DNA of 64,000 nt, from contig CP084619.1 of assembly GCA_025917655.1 (NCBI GenBank), forward strand, positions 1,736,001-1,800,000, written 5' to 3'. The position numbers and the translations under genes were made by a program. The notes below the pieces were generated by a model, which saw nothing but the letters and a program-made list of their open reading frames with translations, was not told where the DNA came from and did no database searches. Positions 1 to 10,096 of this stretch are shown here, in pieces. Every line of letters begins with the position of its first letter. Positions within the stretch are counted from its first letter, which is position 1. The DNA is from Chlorella sorokiniana. Its lineage: Eukaryota > Chlorophyta > Trebouxiophyceae > Chlorellales > Chlorellaceae.

Positions 1-96
1 CAATCTCAGTTTGCATTAACATACGTTAAAGGTGCTTTCGAGATCTCGCATCGCCTTGAAAGAGCTAAAACCCCCGTTCCCCCCACCCTCGTCAGT

Positions 97-712
97 ATGA
101 ACAGCGTTAGAACAGACTCTATGAGCAAAGATGCTTTGCGGTAAGTCCCATAGCGTGTCGGGAGCACGATGCACAGCCGGCCAACGGCCAGCGGATGGGT
201 TGGCACAACCTTGCGCAACGAGCGGCGGCGGTGCGTGCGACGCCTGCAGACGCCACTCGGCTGCCGCGCCCAGCGTCCCTACCTTTCCTCAACCCTGCAG
301 CCACACGAGCGACCACCGGCACCACCTTGAACGGTCGAAAGATGAGCGCCTGGATCGCAAGGACGGCACGGGGCGGGGCCACGTGGTGGAGAAGAAGGGC
401 GGCGCGGGCAAGGGCAACTGGGGCTCCCTGATAGACCACATCACTGAGTGAGAAGGGGTTCCTTGGGTGGATGGGAGTGCCCTGTGCTCCCAGCAGCCGC
501 ACGATCACATGGACTGGTAGCCTGCCTGCGGGCTTGCGGCTGCAGAACAGCCCCTTTACTAAGGCATACGCTGACTTCCGCATGCCCCGCAGTGACACGA
601 ATGAGGAGGTGGACGAGGGCCCGCAAGCGGTGTCCCCCGCGACTTTGTTGAGCGCCGCGATGTGCTGACGCTGGACGAGTACGAGGCGCGCAGGGCTGCA
701 GCAAAGGCCTGA
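97..712 (+). CDS. small HABP4/SERBP1 (Stm1-like) domain protein
   Basis: Three exons are proposed: 97-140 (ATG at 97, donor GTAAGT at 141), 301-447 (acceptor CTGCAG, donor GTGAGA) and 593-712. The first junction keeps phase exactly (CG|C, then CAC ACG). Exon 2 encodes a basic Arg/Gly stretch, RKDGTGRG followed by KKGGAGKGNWGS, the hallmark of the HABP4/PAI-RBP1 domain of mRNA- and ribosome-associated proteins. Exon 3 encodes an acidic run and then LTLDEYEARR, matching the conserved C-terminal helix of this family. That last piece lies in a different frame from the start of exon 3: at 634-638 there are five Cs where six would join the frames. As written the frame stops at 667; the family-like end is the TGA at 710-712. 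At about 100 residues it is much shorter than typical SERBP1 proteins. Expected role, from the family: binding mRNA or idle ribosomes in the cytoplasm. Family call fairly sure; start moderately sure. Confidence 0.6.
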
Positions 713-1311
713 ACCAAACCTGCGGGGACTCCGTCTGACTTGGATCAAGCCGATGTCGATTGATGGTGTGTTGCTCTACACATGTTGTACAGAAGCATGA
801 GCACGAGCAGGGTTGCCAGTAGCTGTTCTCGCGGCTGGCTGCTCTCCGGCGAACTCTGGCATCCTGAACGGCAACTTCGCCTCCTGCAATTTCCTGCCTC
901 TTGTTTATCAGTTTTCTGTGTTTTGCGTTGCAATGGTCTGCTGCAACTCCAGAGCTGTGCCCCAGCAGCTTGGTCGGGTGTCCAGACTGCGCCAGCGCGG
1001 GCACGACGACCGCGGGTGCCCTGCATAAACGTGGCCTGCACGGGCGGTATGCGCCGTTTAAAACGGCTTATGAGCGCTTCAAGCAGGGTTACACCACCAC
1101 AAATCGCCGAAAACCGCTGCAGCGACCGCTGCCCAGCGCACTTCTTGCACTGCTGGCAATGAGGGGAGGCGTGCTTGCCGGCCATTTCAAGGCCCCTAAT
1201 CACGTCTTCTGGTTCCGTAGTATTGACAAGATCCGTTGATTGTACCTAGGAGGAGCCTGGGGGCGCGCGCTCAGTTCAGCTGAGGCCAAGCGGGCCCAGG
1301 TCGCCCCCACA
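713..1311. other. intergenic, no gene seen
   Basis: About 600 bases between the HABP4-like stop and the next ATG. Both strands are open in places, but no frame shows a recognisable motif. It presumably holds the 3' UTR of the left gene and the promoter of the right one. No clear TATA box or TGTAA signal was found. Confidence 0.5.
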
Positions 1312-4300
1312 ATGGCGGAAGTTCCTCTTGGCATGCCCCCACCAGGGTTGGCAGCCAACTCAGACAGCGAGGAGGAGCCGCCCCGCTTGGCCAGTCGCGC
1401 CTTCTCGCTAGCAAGCGCCTCAGACCAGTTGGACAACCCTCCAGATCTATTGTCCGACGCTTCAACCTACAGCGACGGTGAGCTTGAACCCAGGGCAGAC
1501 GAGCTGCCTTTGCCTGCCGCTCACTTGAAGCCCGGCGGCGGCGAGGCCCCTGGTCAGCCTCACATGCGTTCCTCCCTCTTCCACCATGCCCTTGGCAACC
1601 TGCTAGACGATGAAACCTCTGCGTGCTGCTGTTGTGCAGACAGCGGTGCAGGCGGCGAACCTCCCTGGCCGCACCGCGAGAATGCCAGGGTGGGGCTGAA
1701 CTGCCCATCCTTGACTGGGCCTATGCTGCATTGCACGCTGATGTTCTATGCAGACTCTGTCACCTTTGCGGCGCCATGTGCCCCTGCCTCCACAGACTGG
1801 CTGATGTTGCCGCGTCCTTGCTGGCCCCCTCCTCCCCCTCTGCCCTCCCCCTCCCCCAACCCCGCAGGCCGGCTCCTTCTCAACCACCACGCATGCTCCA
1901 CCGCCGCTGGCGCACTTGGATGAAATTGACCGCAGCGAGGGGGAGGAGGAGGACTTGGGGCTGGGCTATGAATTTGACGAGTTTGGTCGCGGCCGCGGCG
2001 GCCTGGAGGCTCTGCTGGGCCAAGTGGTGCCGCAGGTGGAGGCCGGGGGCGCGCATGCAGGGGTGTTGCACAAGGGGACGGACCCTCACTTGATGTTCAT
2101 CATGCGAGGAGCGGGCGCTGCAATGGGTCGATGCCCAACAGAGCTCGTTGGTGTGCTGCATGCATACCCCCACCGCCCATCCTCTCGAGGTCCCGCGCCC
2201 TCCAGCCGGCAAACCCCACCTCAACCACCCACACAGCCCCCACCGCCCCGCGCCTGCCGCAGCAGCTGGAGGAATACCTCCAGGATCCCGGCCTCAACGA
2301 GGGCCTTCTGATGCAGATACCTGTGCAGGTGTGTGCTGCGCCGCTGCTGGACCCTGGCCATCTGCCCTGCTGCCGCGCCCTCAGCTCCTTCCCGTGCCCT
2401 AGCCGCATGCTGACTTGCTCCCCCGCTGTGCTGCACCCCTGCCGCCACCTCCCCAGGACCTGCTGGGCATAGTGATGCGCAGCGGCAGCGCCGGCCTGTT
2501 GGGAACCGACAGCGACGGCGCGGGCTGGGTGAGGCTGCCTGCCCTGGGCAGTAGGCGCACATGCGCCGCAGGCTGCCTCTCGACCAACCTGCGCGCCCCT
2601 CGCCGTCTTGCTCCCGGCCTGCAGGGATTCGAAGCCATGGGCCCTGGCGGCGTGATCCCAGGTGCAGCCGGGCTGCATGGGTGCAGCGCTGCCGCCTGCT
2701 GGTGGCCGCCCATGGCTGTCCAGCATGCACTGGCTGCGAGGCAGGTGATGCCACGACCCTTGGCGCTGCCTGGCGGCTGCCTGACATCAGCGCATGGTCT
2801 TTGCCGTGCTCCTCTCAGGTCTTCGCATACCAGATGGGTTGGACCCCTCAGCCCTCCGGCACGCGCAGCAAATGGCGGCGCAGGGGTTTGCCACAGGTGC
2901 GGCCGGCGCGGTGTGTGTGCAGGTTGGGAGGGTGGGGACGGGTGGTGGGGCGCCTGTTCAACCTGCCAGAGCGCATGGCGGCCAGCAGGCACCCGACTTG
3001 CGCGTGTGTGTGCGCCCTGCGCAGCGCTGGACCCTGCACGGCACGCGGCCCGTGCCGCCGAGGGGATCCCTGGCGGCAGGAGGCAGCCGTCGCCGACTCC
3101 GCCGGCCAACCGCGGTCAGTACAGCGGCAGCAGCAGCGCAGCAGGCCCCGGGCCGGCTGTGGCGGCGCGGGGGGCGCGGGGGCCTGGCGGGGTGGGCCGC
3201 GCTGCGGCCCCCTCTCCCGCACCCTCCAGCGAGTGGACTCTGCCAGCGGCTCTGGCGGCCTGCAGCGAGGGGACTCTGCGGCGTCGCAGGGCGGCAGCGG
3301 CAGCCTCCGGCGTGCGATGCCGGCGCTGGTGGGTCAGGCCTCGTCGCGCCTGGCAGGCAGGGGCGGCCGCATGGGCTGGGCCGCCAGCACAGGGCCAGCA
3401 GCGAGGAGGGGTCGGGCGCCGGCGGCTCCAGCGGCAGCGATGCAAGCCTGCCCGGGCTGGTGGCCAGCAGCGGCAGTGAGGAGGACGAAGGCGGGCCAGG
3501 GGCTGCTGCGCTGCGGCAGGTGCACGCGGCGCCGCCGCAGCGACGGCCACGCCGCAACGCCGTGTTTGGCACCCTTCCAGGCCTAGCTGGCGGGGTCCTG
3601 GCCCGCGCTCCTGCCCCGGCTGACGGCAGCGACGGCGGCGGCCGGCGGCGGCGGTTGCTCCTTTCCGTCAACCTGCCCGGCGAGGCATGGGGGCAGAAGA
3701 GGGGGCCCCCGCCGCTGCAGGAGGGCAGCGACAGCGAGTGGTGGGGGCGCCGCTTCTCCCCGTCTGCGGGGTGCCAGGGACGAGGCGCCGCAGCTTGCGC
3801 ACGACGACCTGGGTTGGGGCGGCGGCGGCGGCGGCGACAGCGAGCGTGGCGACGGGCCTCCTGCACTGCTGGCGCCACTGCGTGGCTGGGTGAGGCCTGC
3901 GCTCCTGCCTAGTTCCCTGGGTCTGGTGCGCCGCGGTGGCTGGGCAGGCCACGTGCGCTGTGGGCTGGAGGCCAGCAGGCCTGCGCCACACGCCCAAGCC
4001 CCCTGACCAGATTGCTCCATCCACCCACCGGCAGGGCCTGCACCCGCGGCTCCTGCCCAACCAGCAGCGCGGCCTGCGCCGCCAGCTGGAGCCACCACCC
4101 ACCAGCGTGTGGTGATGCAGGCGCTCGCGTCGCTGCTGCCGCAGCAGGGGGATGCCCGGGGTGGGCCGACCTGGCGGCGGTGGCGGGCGCCACGCGGCAG
4201 GCGCCAGCGGCGGCGGCGTGCGCCTGCTGGCGCGCCTGGTGGCCGCCGCCGCCGATCGCTTCCCTGCGGAGGCCGAAGCGGCCGGACTGACGGAGCGGCC

Positions 4301-5111
4301 GCTGGGGCCGCCACCGCCCGCACTGGGCTCACCGCTGTCGGCCGCCGCGCTGTCGCCGCGTGGCGGCGGCGCAGGTGCAGAGGGAAGCAGTGCAGAGGCG
4401 CGGCTGACGTTCGTGGTGGGAAGTCCGCGTGCGGCGGCGCAGCTGCAAGGGGAGCTGGGCCCTGGGGTGGCGGTGGTGGCTGAAGGCCACCCGCGGCCGC
4501 AGCTCAGCCCTGGCAGCCCTGTGCCGGCCATCAGCATACCGCGGGTCACGCTGGCGCTGCCGTCCGCCCAGGCGGCGGCGGAGCTGCGGCGGCACCACCC
4601 AGGAGAATGGGTGGAGTTGCTGGCAGAGGAAGAGCTGCTGGCAGGCCAGCGCTTTGCGGCAGGCGTGTTGGCCAGCGGTGAGGAAGGGCCAGGCAGCGAG
4701 GCGAGGGCCAGCGGCCAGGCGGCGGGCGTGGCGGCGGTAGGGGCAGGCCCGCAAGCCGATGGCGGCGCCCCCTTGACGGCCGCTGCCGTGCTAGCGACGC
4801 CCATAGCATCCGTGCGGGCCCAGGCGGGGCAGCCGTCGGTGGTGGGGACTGAGGCTGCGCTGCGCATGCTGGCAGAGCAGGGGTTGCGGCGCAGCAGCCG
4901 CTGCCCCCGCTGGTTGCGGCGGCGGTGGCGGCGGCAGCGGGGCCAGCTCCTGAGCAAGCAGAGGAATGAGAGCCAGCCTGCTGCCTGTCAGGAACCAGCG
5001 GCTCCTGCCTCTTCCTGGCTGCACGCCCACTTGGCGCCCTCCTGGCGCGGGGATGCCTCGTGCTTGCCAGCCTGCCCGGCAGTCGACCTGTACCCTCTCG
5101 CCTCTGCATAA
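1312..5111 (+). CDS. large acidic/Ser-Gly-rich protein, family not recognised
   Basis: The ATG at 1312 sits in a good context (CCCCCACAATGG) and opens an acidic N-terminus (NSDSEEEPP; LLSDASTYSDGEL). Exons follow at about 1312-1692, 1869-2105, 2263-2330 (LEEYLQDPGLNEGLLMQIP), 2460-2529 (DLLGIVMRSGSAGLLGTD), 2625-2660, 2820-2898 (DGLDPSALRHAQQMAAQGF) and from about 3025 on, most with GTG donors and CAG acceptors. From 3025 a long low-complexity region rich in Ser, Gly, Arg and Ala runs on. A more ordered Ala/Leu-rich C-terminal region lies at about 4150-4900 (VRLLARLVAAAADRFP). The good reading frame changes several times after 3100 (near 3380, 4090 and 4880), which I read as base errors or missed introns. 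The end is the TGA at 4967-4969 if the last change is real, or 5109-5111 in the uninterrupted frame. I do not recognise the family. A scaffold or RNA-related disordered protein is possible but unsupported. Confidence 0.45.
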
Positions 5112-5531
5112 AAGCGCTGTCTAGGGCCTTGCTGTGCCCCCCTCCCTACCAGCAGGCATCAGAGTTTGAGTATGCTTCTTGTTACACGCGAAAGCAGAGT
5201 GGTCGGTTGGGACAGAGATCTGCCGGCAGGGGCCGGGGGCCAGCAGGGTGCAGCAGTCGTTTTATTTGGAAACAAGTAGTGGTGTGAGTCAAGCACAAAC
5301 TAATACGGCGGAGTTTGATTTCGTGTGTTGAATTTCGTGAAAAAGGGGCCCCTTTGCAGGGATGGCCACCTGTGCGGCGGGCAAGGTCAGCAAAAACTGG
5401 GGTGTCTGAGGGGCTGATCTGAGGTTTGGTTCAGGAGAGCTGTATCGAAGCAGCTTCGTGGTTGTGGCCAAGAGTTGGTAAGCTGTGCGAGCTGTTGGGG
5501 ACGGCAGCGCTTGCGCAGCGCGGCAAGGGGG
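5112..5531. other. convergent 3' region, no gene seen
   Basis: Sequence between the + strand unknown gene and the end of the first secreted paralog on the - strand. It is noticeably less GC-rich than its flanks. No protein motif is visible. Confidence 0.5.
5182..5186 (-). promoter_or_regulatory. candidate TGTAA polyadenylation signal
   Basis: TTACA on the + strand reads TGTAA on the - strand, about 345 bases downstream of the stop of the 5532-6413 gene. TGTAA is the usual green-algal poly(A) signal, but the distance is long and the match is only five bases. Confidence 0.25.
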
Positions 5532-6413
5532 TCACGCGTCCTGCCACAGCGTGCACAGCAGCGTCGCCTCCACCAGCGCCAGCGAGAAGGAAGAGGAAAA
5601 GTGGGGCAGGAAGGTGTCCGCAAAAGCGGGCAACGGCTCGACCGCGCTTGGCTCGCTCGCCAGACGCTGCAGCGCGCCGTGCACATCGGCTGCCACGCCC
5701 AGCAGGTGCGGCTCCAGCGCCGCCCCCACCACCGCCATTGCGGCGTCCAGCGCGCCCTTCAGCCTGCCGTGGAACGCAGCGCTCTGCAGCAGCGTGGCCA
5801 TGGCGGCTGCTGAAGCGCCCTCGGGCACCGCTGCACGCAGCTGGGCGGCCAGAGCCGCCACGTCGCTACGGGTGGCTGCAATCACGTCAGCCGCCAGCGC
5901 CTCGACGCGCCTAGCCACTGCCGCCACCGCCTCCTGCTGCTGCTGCGATGACGCAAGCACTGCGCCGCGCGCTTCCATCTGGCGCATCAGCTGCTCAAGG
6001 TGGAAGCCCCAGGTCAGGCCCACCACTGTGGCCTCAGAGGCCTCGGCCGCAGACAGCTGCAGCTCAGCGGTCGTGCCCGCGGTGCTGCCCTCAGAGTGCA
6101 GCAGGAGCTGGCGGCGGTTGTATGCTACGCGTGGTCCAGCGTCTGCTGCGGTCGCTAGGAGCTTGCCTGCGGGGGCAAAAGGGGAGGCGTGCTCAAGTCA
6201 TCGTGGCGCATGGCAAAGTGGCGGCTCGAGCGCGGGCTGGCCGCCCTGCCTCACAACGGTTATAAAAGTCGCAATGACCCCAGGGCGCGGGCACCCGCAG
6301 TGGCGTGGTCGAGAAAGCTGCTCACCAGCAGGACTAGGCCGGGTGGCCGTGACCGTTGAGGTTAGGTGCCCGAATACCGCAATAAACGTCATGATGATAT
6401 GTGTGAGCGCCAT
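5532..6413 (-). CDS. secreted helical protein, paralog 1 (one intron)
   Basis: Two exons on the minus strand: 6326-6413 and 5532-6166, joined in phase 1 (G|GC gives Gly-Lys-Leu). The donor is GTGAGC and the acceptor CCCCCGCAG. Total 723 nt, 240 residues. Exon 1 begins MALTHIIMTFIAVFGHL, a plausible signal peptide. The rest is Ala-rich and predicted helical, with few charges and no recognised domain. The sequence VAYNRRQLL near residue 45 and the C-terminus ending LWQDA are shared with the neighbouring gene at 7617-9049, along its whole length, including ATRSDVAALAAQLRAA and MATLLQS blocks. The two are therefore tandem duplicates in the same orientation. This copy lacks four introns that the neighbour has. 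Function unknown: a lumenal or extracellular amphipathic-helix protein is the best description. The gene model is well supported by phase and by the paralog. Confidence 0.75.
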
Positions 6414-7616
6414 CGCAACGGTCTGCCGGGCTAGGGGAGGAGGTTGCAAGCAGGCCAAGGGGTGCTCGGGGCTTGCAGGGTGAGTATGAAACTTTTTGTG
6501 AGCCAAGAACGTCGGTGATATGAAAGCAAACGTCAGGAAGAGACAACAATGACGGGGGCAGCGGGCGTCCTCCATCAAAGACCTGTCCACGCTGGCAGGA
6601 AACCGTCTTTCGATTCCAGAAAAGGCTGCTCACAGAGCAGGTTTTGGAGGCATATAAGCGTTGAATTATTCCTACGGACGCTTTCGACCGGCCGCACCCA
6701 AACATGGGGAGCCCTGGGCGCAACTCGAGAGGACGGTCACGACGGTTTTGCCAGCCTGGCCGGTGGTGCGAGTATGTCGATGCATTATCTTGCCAGTTTC
6801 TTGTATTCACAACAGGTTTCGAGCTTATAAGTCGTGCAGGACAGCGGAAACCAAATGAAAGGGATGCCCAGGCCACCACGGGTCGACGCCTGCCCGCATG
6901 TTCTTTGGGTCACTACCGAATGTCGAGTATTGTGGGCTGTTGTGTTTTTGGTTGTCGTCAAAGTACAGGCTGAACCAGCGACAGACGCCTCCACACAGAA
7001 AGAGGCCTCCAACAGGACAGCAGCGGCATGCCGCCGCCATAAGCCGCAGAGTGAGCCTCGAACAGGTTGCTCTCTATCAGACCTCCAACCTTCACTCTTC
7101 TCCAACCCACACTCATGCAACTGCTACTACGAGGCACGTCTTCATCTTCCAATGGCAGTTGCAATACTAAGTGAGCAGTGTGACGGCTGTGCGCAGCAGG
7201 CCATCCAAATTGAAAGGGGAAAGCGGCAGCGGAGATGAGCATAAAAGGCTCCGAGAGGGGGGCTCTTCAATTGGTGGCGCACATTGTGCAAAACTAGGCA
7301 AGTACCGTTGAAAAACAATGTTGACCGTAGGAAATATGGGTTGGTGCGCAATATGGTGCTGAGTCCAATGCCAGCGGCAGGCGCTTGCACCTGTCAGAAG
7401 GGCAAGCCAGAGCGCCCACAGGCTCGTTCAAGGCCAAGAGTAATTCGAGTGGATAGCGGGAGGAGATTAAGTCGTTATTGGCAGTGATGGGTGGGAGAGG
7501 CATGGGGAATGAGGCTGCGCCGCATATGTGCAGGGCTGCCCCGCGCTGCGGCCCATGGGAAGCGGGGCCAGAAGCTGAGCTGCATGCGTGCCGCGGGGCT
7601 GCCATGGGTGGAGCAG
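6414..7616. other. spacer between the two tandem paralogs
   Basis: About 1.2 kb holding the promoter of paralog 1 (right to left) and the 3' end of paralog 2. It is more AT-rich than the coding DNA. I found no exon-like frame, tRNA-like fold or repeat in it. Confidence 0.5.
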
Positions 7617-9049
7617 TCATGCGTCCTGCCACAGCTGCTGCAGCAGTGTCGTCTCAACCACGTGCAGCGAGAAACTGTCCACAAAGGGCGGCAGGAAGGA
7701 GTCTGCGCGGACAGCGGAGGTGCAGAAGCTGTGAGTCTTGCATGTGCCCAGCCCTCTTCAAGTGCCAGCGGCACGGGGAAGCAGCAGTTGCCGGCGGTGC
7801 GCGCAGCCATGGTGCGGGAAAGGCATGCGAGAAGGGCCACCCACCCGCAAGCGCTGCCAGCGGCGGCATGGCCTCCGGTTGCAGCACCAGCGGTGCCAGC
7901 GTGGCGTGCAAGGTGCGCGCCACCACAGGCAGGTGTGGCTCCATTGCGCTGCGGGCAACGCACGGCAGAGGGACGAGGGTAAAGGGCCAGCAGACCACCA
8001 GGAGCCTACCATGCAGCGGTAGGAAGACGGGCATGGGTGCGCTGCTCTGGACGGGCTGTCGCGCCGTGCCTCACCTTGACACCGCAAGCACAGCGTCGTT
8101 CACAGCCAGCCTGAGCCGGGCGGTGAAGTCTGAGGATTGCAGCAGGGTGGCCATGGCTGTAGCAGGGCGGTAGAGAGGCTGTGTCAACTGGTTGTGGCAG
8201 GGCAGTGCAGAAGCGCAGAAGGCCAGCATGAGAAGCAGCGTGGGCACAGGGGGTGTCCGCCGCTCTGCTGGCGTGCACCCACCTGCTGCCGATGCCTGCC
8301 CTGGCATCGCTGCTTGGAGCTGTGCTACAAGCGCAGCTATTTCGTCACGGGTGGCAGGGATCACCTGCGATGGGTGCAAAGTGCTCCTGGAGGTGAGCCA
8401 GGCAGCAGCAGAAGAACCGCCAGCACCTCCTGCCCAGGTGGCGGCTCCTGTGCGGGGTGGTGCATGCGGGCAAGCGGCGAGGACGCCAGCCATGCTCCCT
8501 GCTCACCTCGTCTGCCAGCGCCTGTGCATCCGCCACCAGCGCATCCACCACCTGCTGCCGCTGCTGCTGCGCAGTCGAGAGGCGCAGGCCGCCAGCGTCG
8601 AGGCTCGCCACCCAGCCTGCCAGCTGGGGCGCACATAGCTGCCCCACCGCCGCCGCTTCCAACGACACCGCGGTGGAGGTACCCGTCAGCTGCACCAGCA
8701 GGCGGCGGTTGTATGGCTGGGGCCGCAGCTGTGGGTCATCTGCCGCCATCGCTGCGTCCGAGGCTGCAAGCTTGGGCGATGGGTTGATGGCGTCTGAGGG
8801 GAGTGGCACAAAGGCAGCCCGTTAGGCTGTCGCAATCTGATTGCAGCAGCAAGACGGAGGGTGCGGTGTGAGACAACAGACGGCGTGCCAGGGCCCGGGC
8901 TCACCAAGCATATGCGCCTCGGCAGCACGAGACCCTGGCGCTTGGCGGGCGCCAAGGGCGCCAGTACTCCAGAGAAGCACGGCCGCCGCCAGCACCGCCG
9001 CCAGGCGGCTGCCAAGCTGAGGTTTCTGTGATGGCCGCACTAAACGCAT
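7617..9049 (-). CDS. secreted helical protein, paralog 2 (five introns)
   Basis: Six minus-strand exons: 8905-9049, 8507-8793, 8283-8364, 8075-8156, 7845-7948 and 7617-7702. Every intron runs GT...AG, every junction keeps phase, and the total of 786 nt gives 261 residues. The start MRLVRPSQKPQLGSR is followed by a hydrophobic run (LAAVLAAAVLLWS) ending near GALGA, a good signal peptide. The mature part is Ala/Leu/Gln-rich and helical. It aligns end to end with the product at 5532-6413: PYNRRLL, IPATRDEIAALVAQLQAA, MATLLQS, MEPHLPVVARTLHA, and a C-terminus with DSFLPPFVDSFSL and then LWQDA. Intron 1 is at the same place and phase (phase 1) in both genes; introns 2-5 are only here. I do not recognise the family. 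Probable secretory-pathway protein. Confidence 0.75.
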
Positions 9050-10096
9050 TGCGCTGCGTGCCCAGGCCTCGCGCCGTCTGTCAGAGCTCGCATGATGACT
9101 TGAAGAAAAGGGTCGTCTTCCGGGAGAACGAACGTGGAGGAGCCCTTTCCTTGTCCCTACCAACACTGTGAGGAATTCCAGGCTGCCAGAACCAAAGAGC
9201 GCGCCCAGAACTAACGCCTGTGGCTGATGTGCCGGTATGACGCTTCGCTGTTGCACACAGCTGGTGGCAGAAAGTTTCGATGATGGTCAAGAAGCAAGCT
9301 TTTCAAGGAAGCGGGCTTGGTAACGCAATAGAAGGCCGCCTTCCCGTCCAACCAGGTGGCAAAGTGGGCCAAAGTACCGTTCGCCGCCCAGCCTACGAGT
9401 CCCTTTTGCACCCTCCAAATGCCTCTGTATGACCATTTGAGCTTGAAACGGGCGGTGCACGGGACAATAGTGAGCGAGACCGCATGCGATGGGTCACTTG
9501 GCGAGGGGCGGAGGGGTTACAGCAGGTTACGCTCATTGATTGCTCGCTCCTCAACCATTATTTGAATGGGCCCATTGCGCACACAAGGCATGCCGGCTGA
9601 TGAACGCCAGGACGTTAAGTCCAGCAACCCCATTAGAATATTGGCAACTTCAGCGACGCAGCTAGCCCTTCGCCGCTGCCGCCTGGTCAGACCTGCGGCT
9701 GTCAACGGTAGGCTGGCGAGTAGCTGCAGGCCAGCTGGCAGCTGAAGCATCTGTGGCAGTTCTGCAGAGGTATTTTCACAGAGTCTCGCCTCATCGCCCG
9801 AAACCCCATGCAGACCTGGCCAGCAGCATCAGCAGCCGCCAGTAACAGCCACCAGCTGCCCGCAGGCATGTGACCGCTGTAGTGCGGGCACAACCTGCAA
9901 GCCCGACGCAGTTGCAAGCTGCATGCCCACCCTGTGCCCTTGCCCTGCCCCTCCGCGGCATCCAGCGCGAGCAAGCCAACAACAACTGGCGTTGCACTCC
10001 CTTCAACCACCAGCCTGGCCCCTCCAGAGGGGCATCAGCACTCACGCGTAACATGGCTCACTGAGGGGGAGGCGCAGCGTGGATGCAGGCACACAC
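9050..10096. other. intergenic, no gene seen
   Basis: About 1 kb between the start of paralog 2 and the end of the EH-domain gene. It should hold the paralog 2 promoter and the EH gene 3' UTR. A TTACA at 9517-9521 (TGTAA on the - strand) is the only poly(A)-like signal, 576 bases beyond the EH stop. No coding frame with a motif was found. Confidence 0.45.

Noticed and set aside
3668-4957. 429-residue open frame on the minus strand
   Set aside because: Antisense shadow of the GC-rich C-terminal part of the 1312 gene, with biased composition and no splice-supported neighbours.
6414-7616. Extra gene between the paralogs
   Set aside because: Open frames here are short, have no motif and no splice partners.
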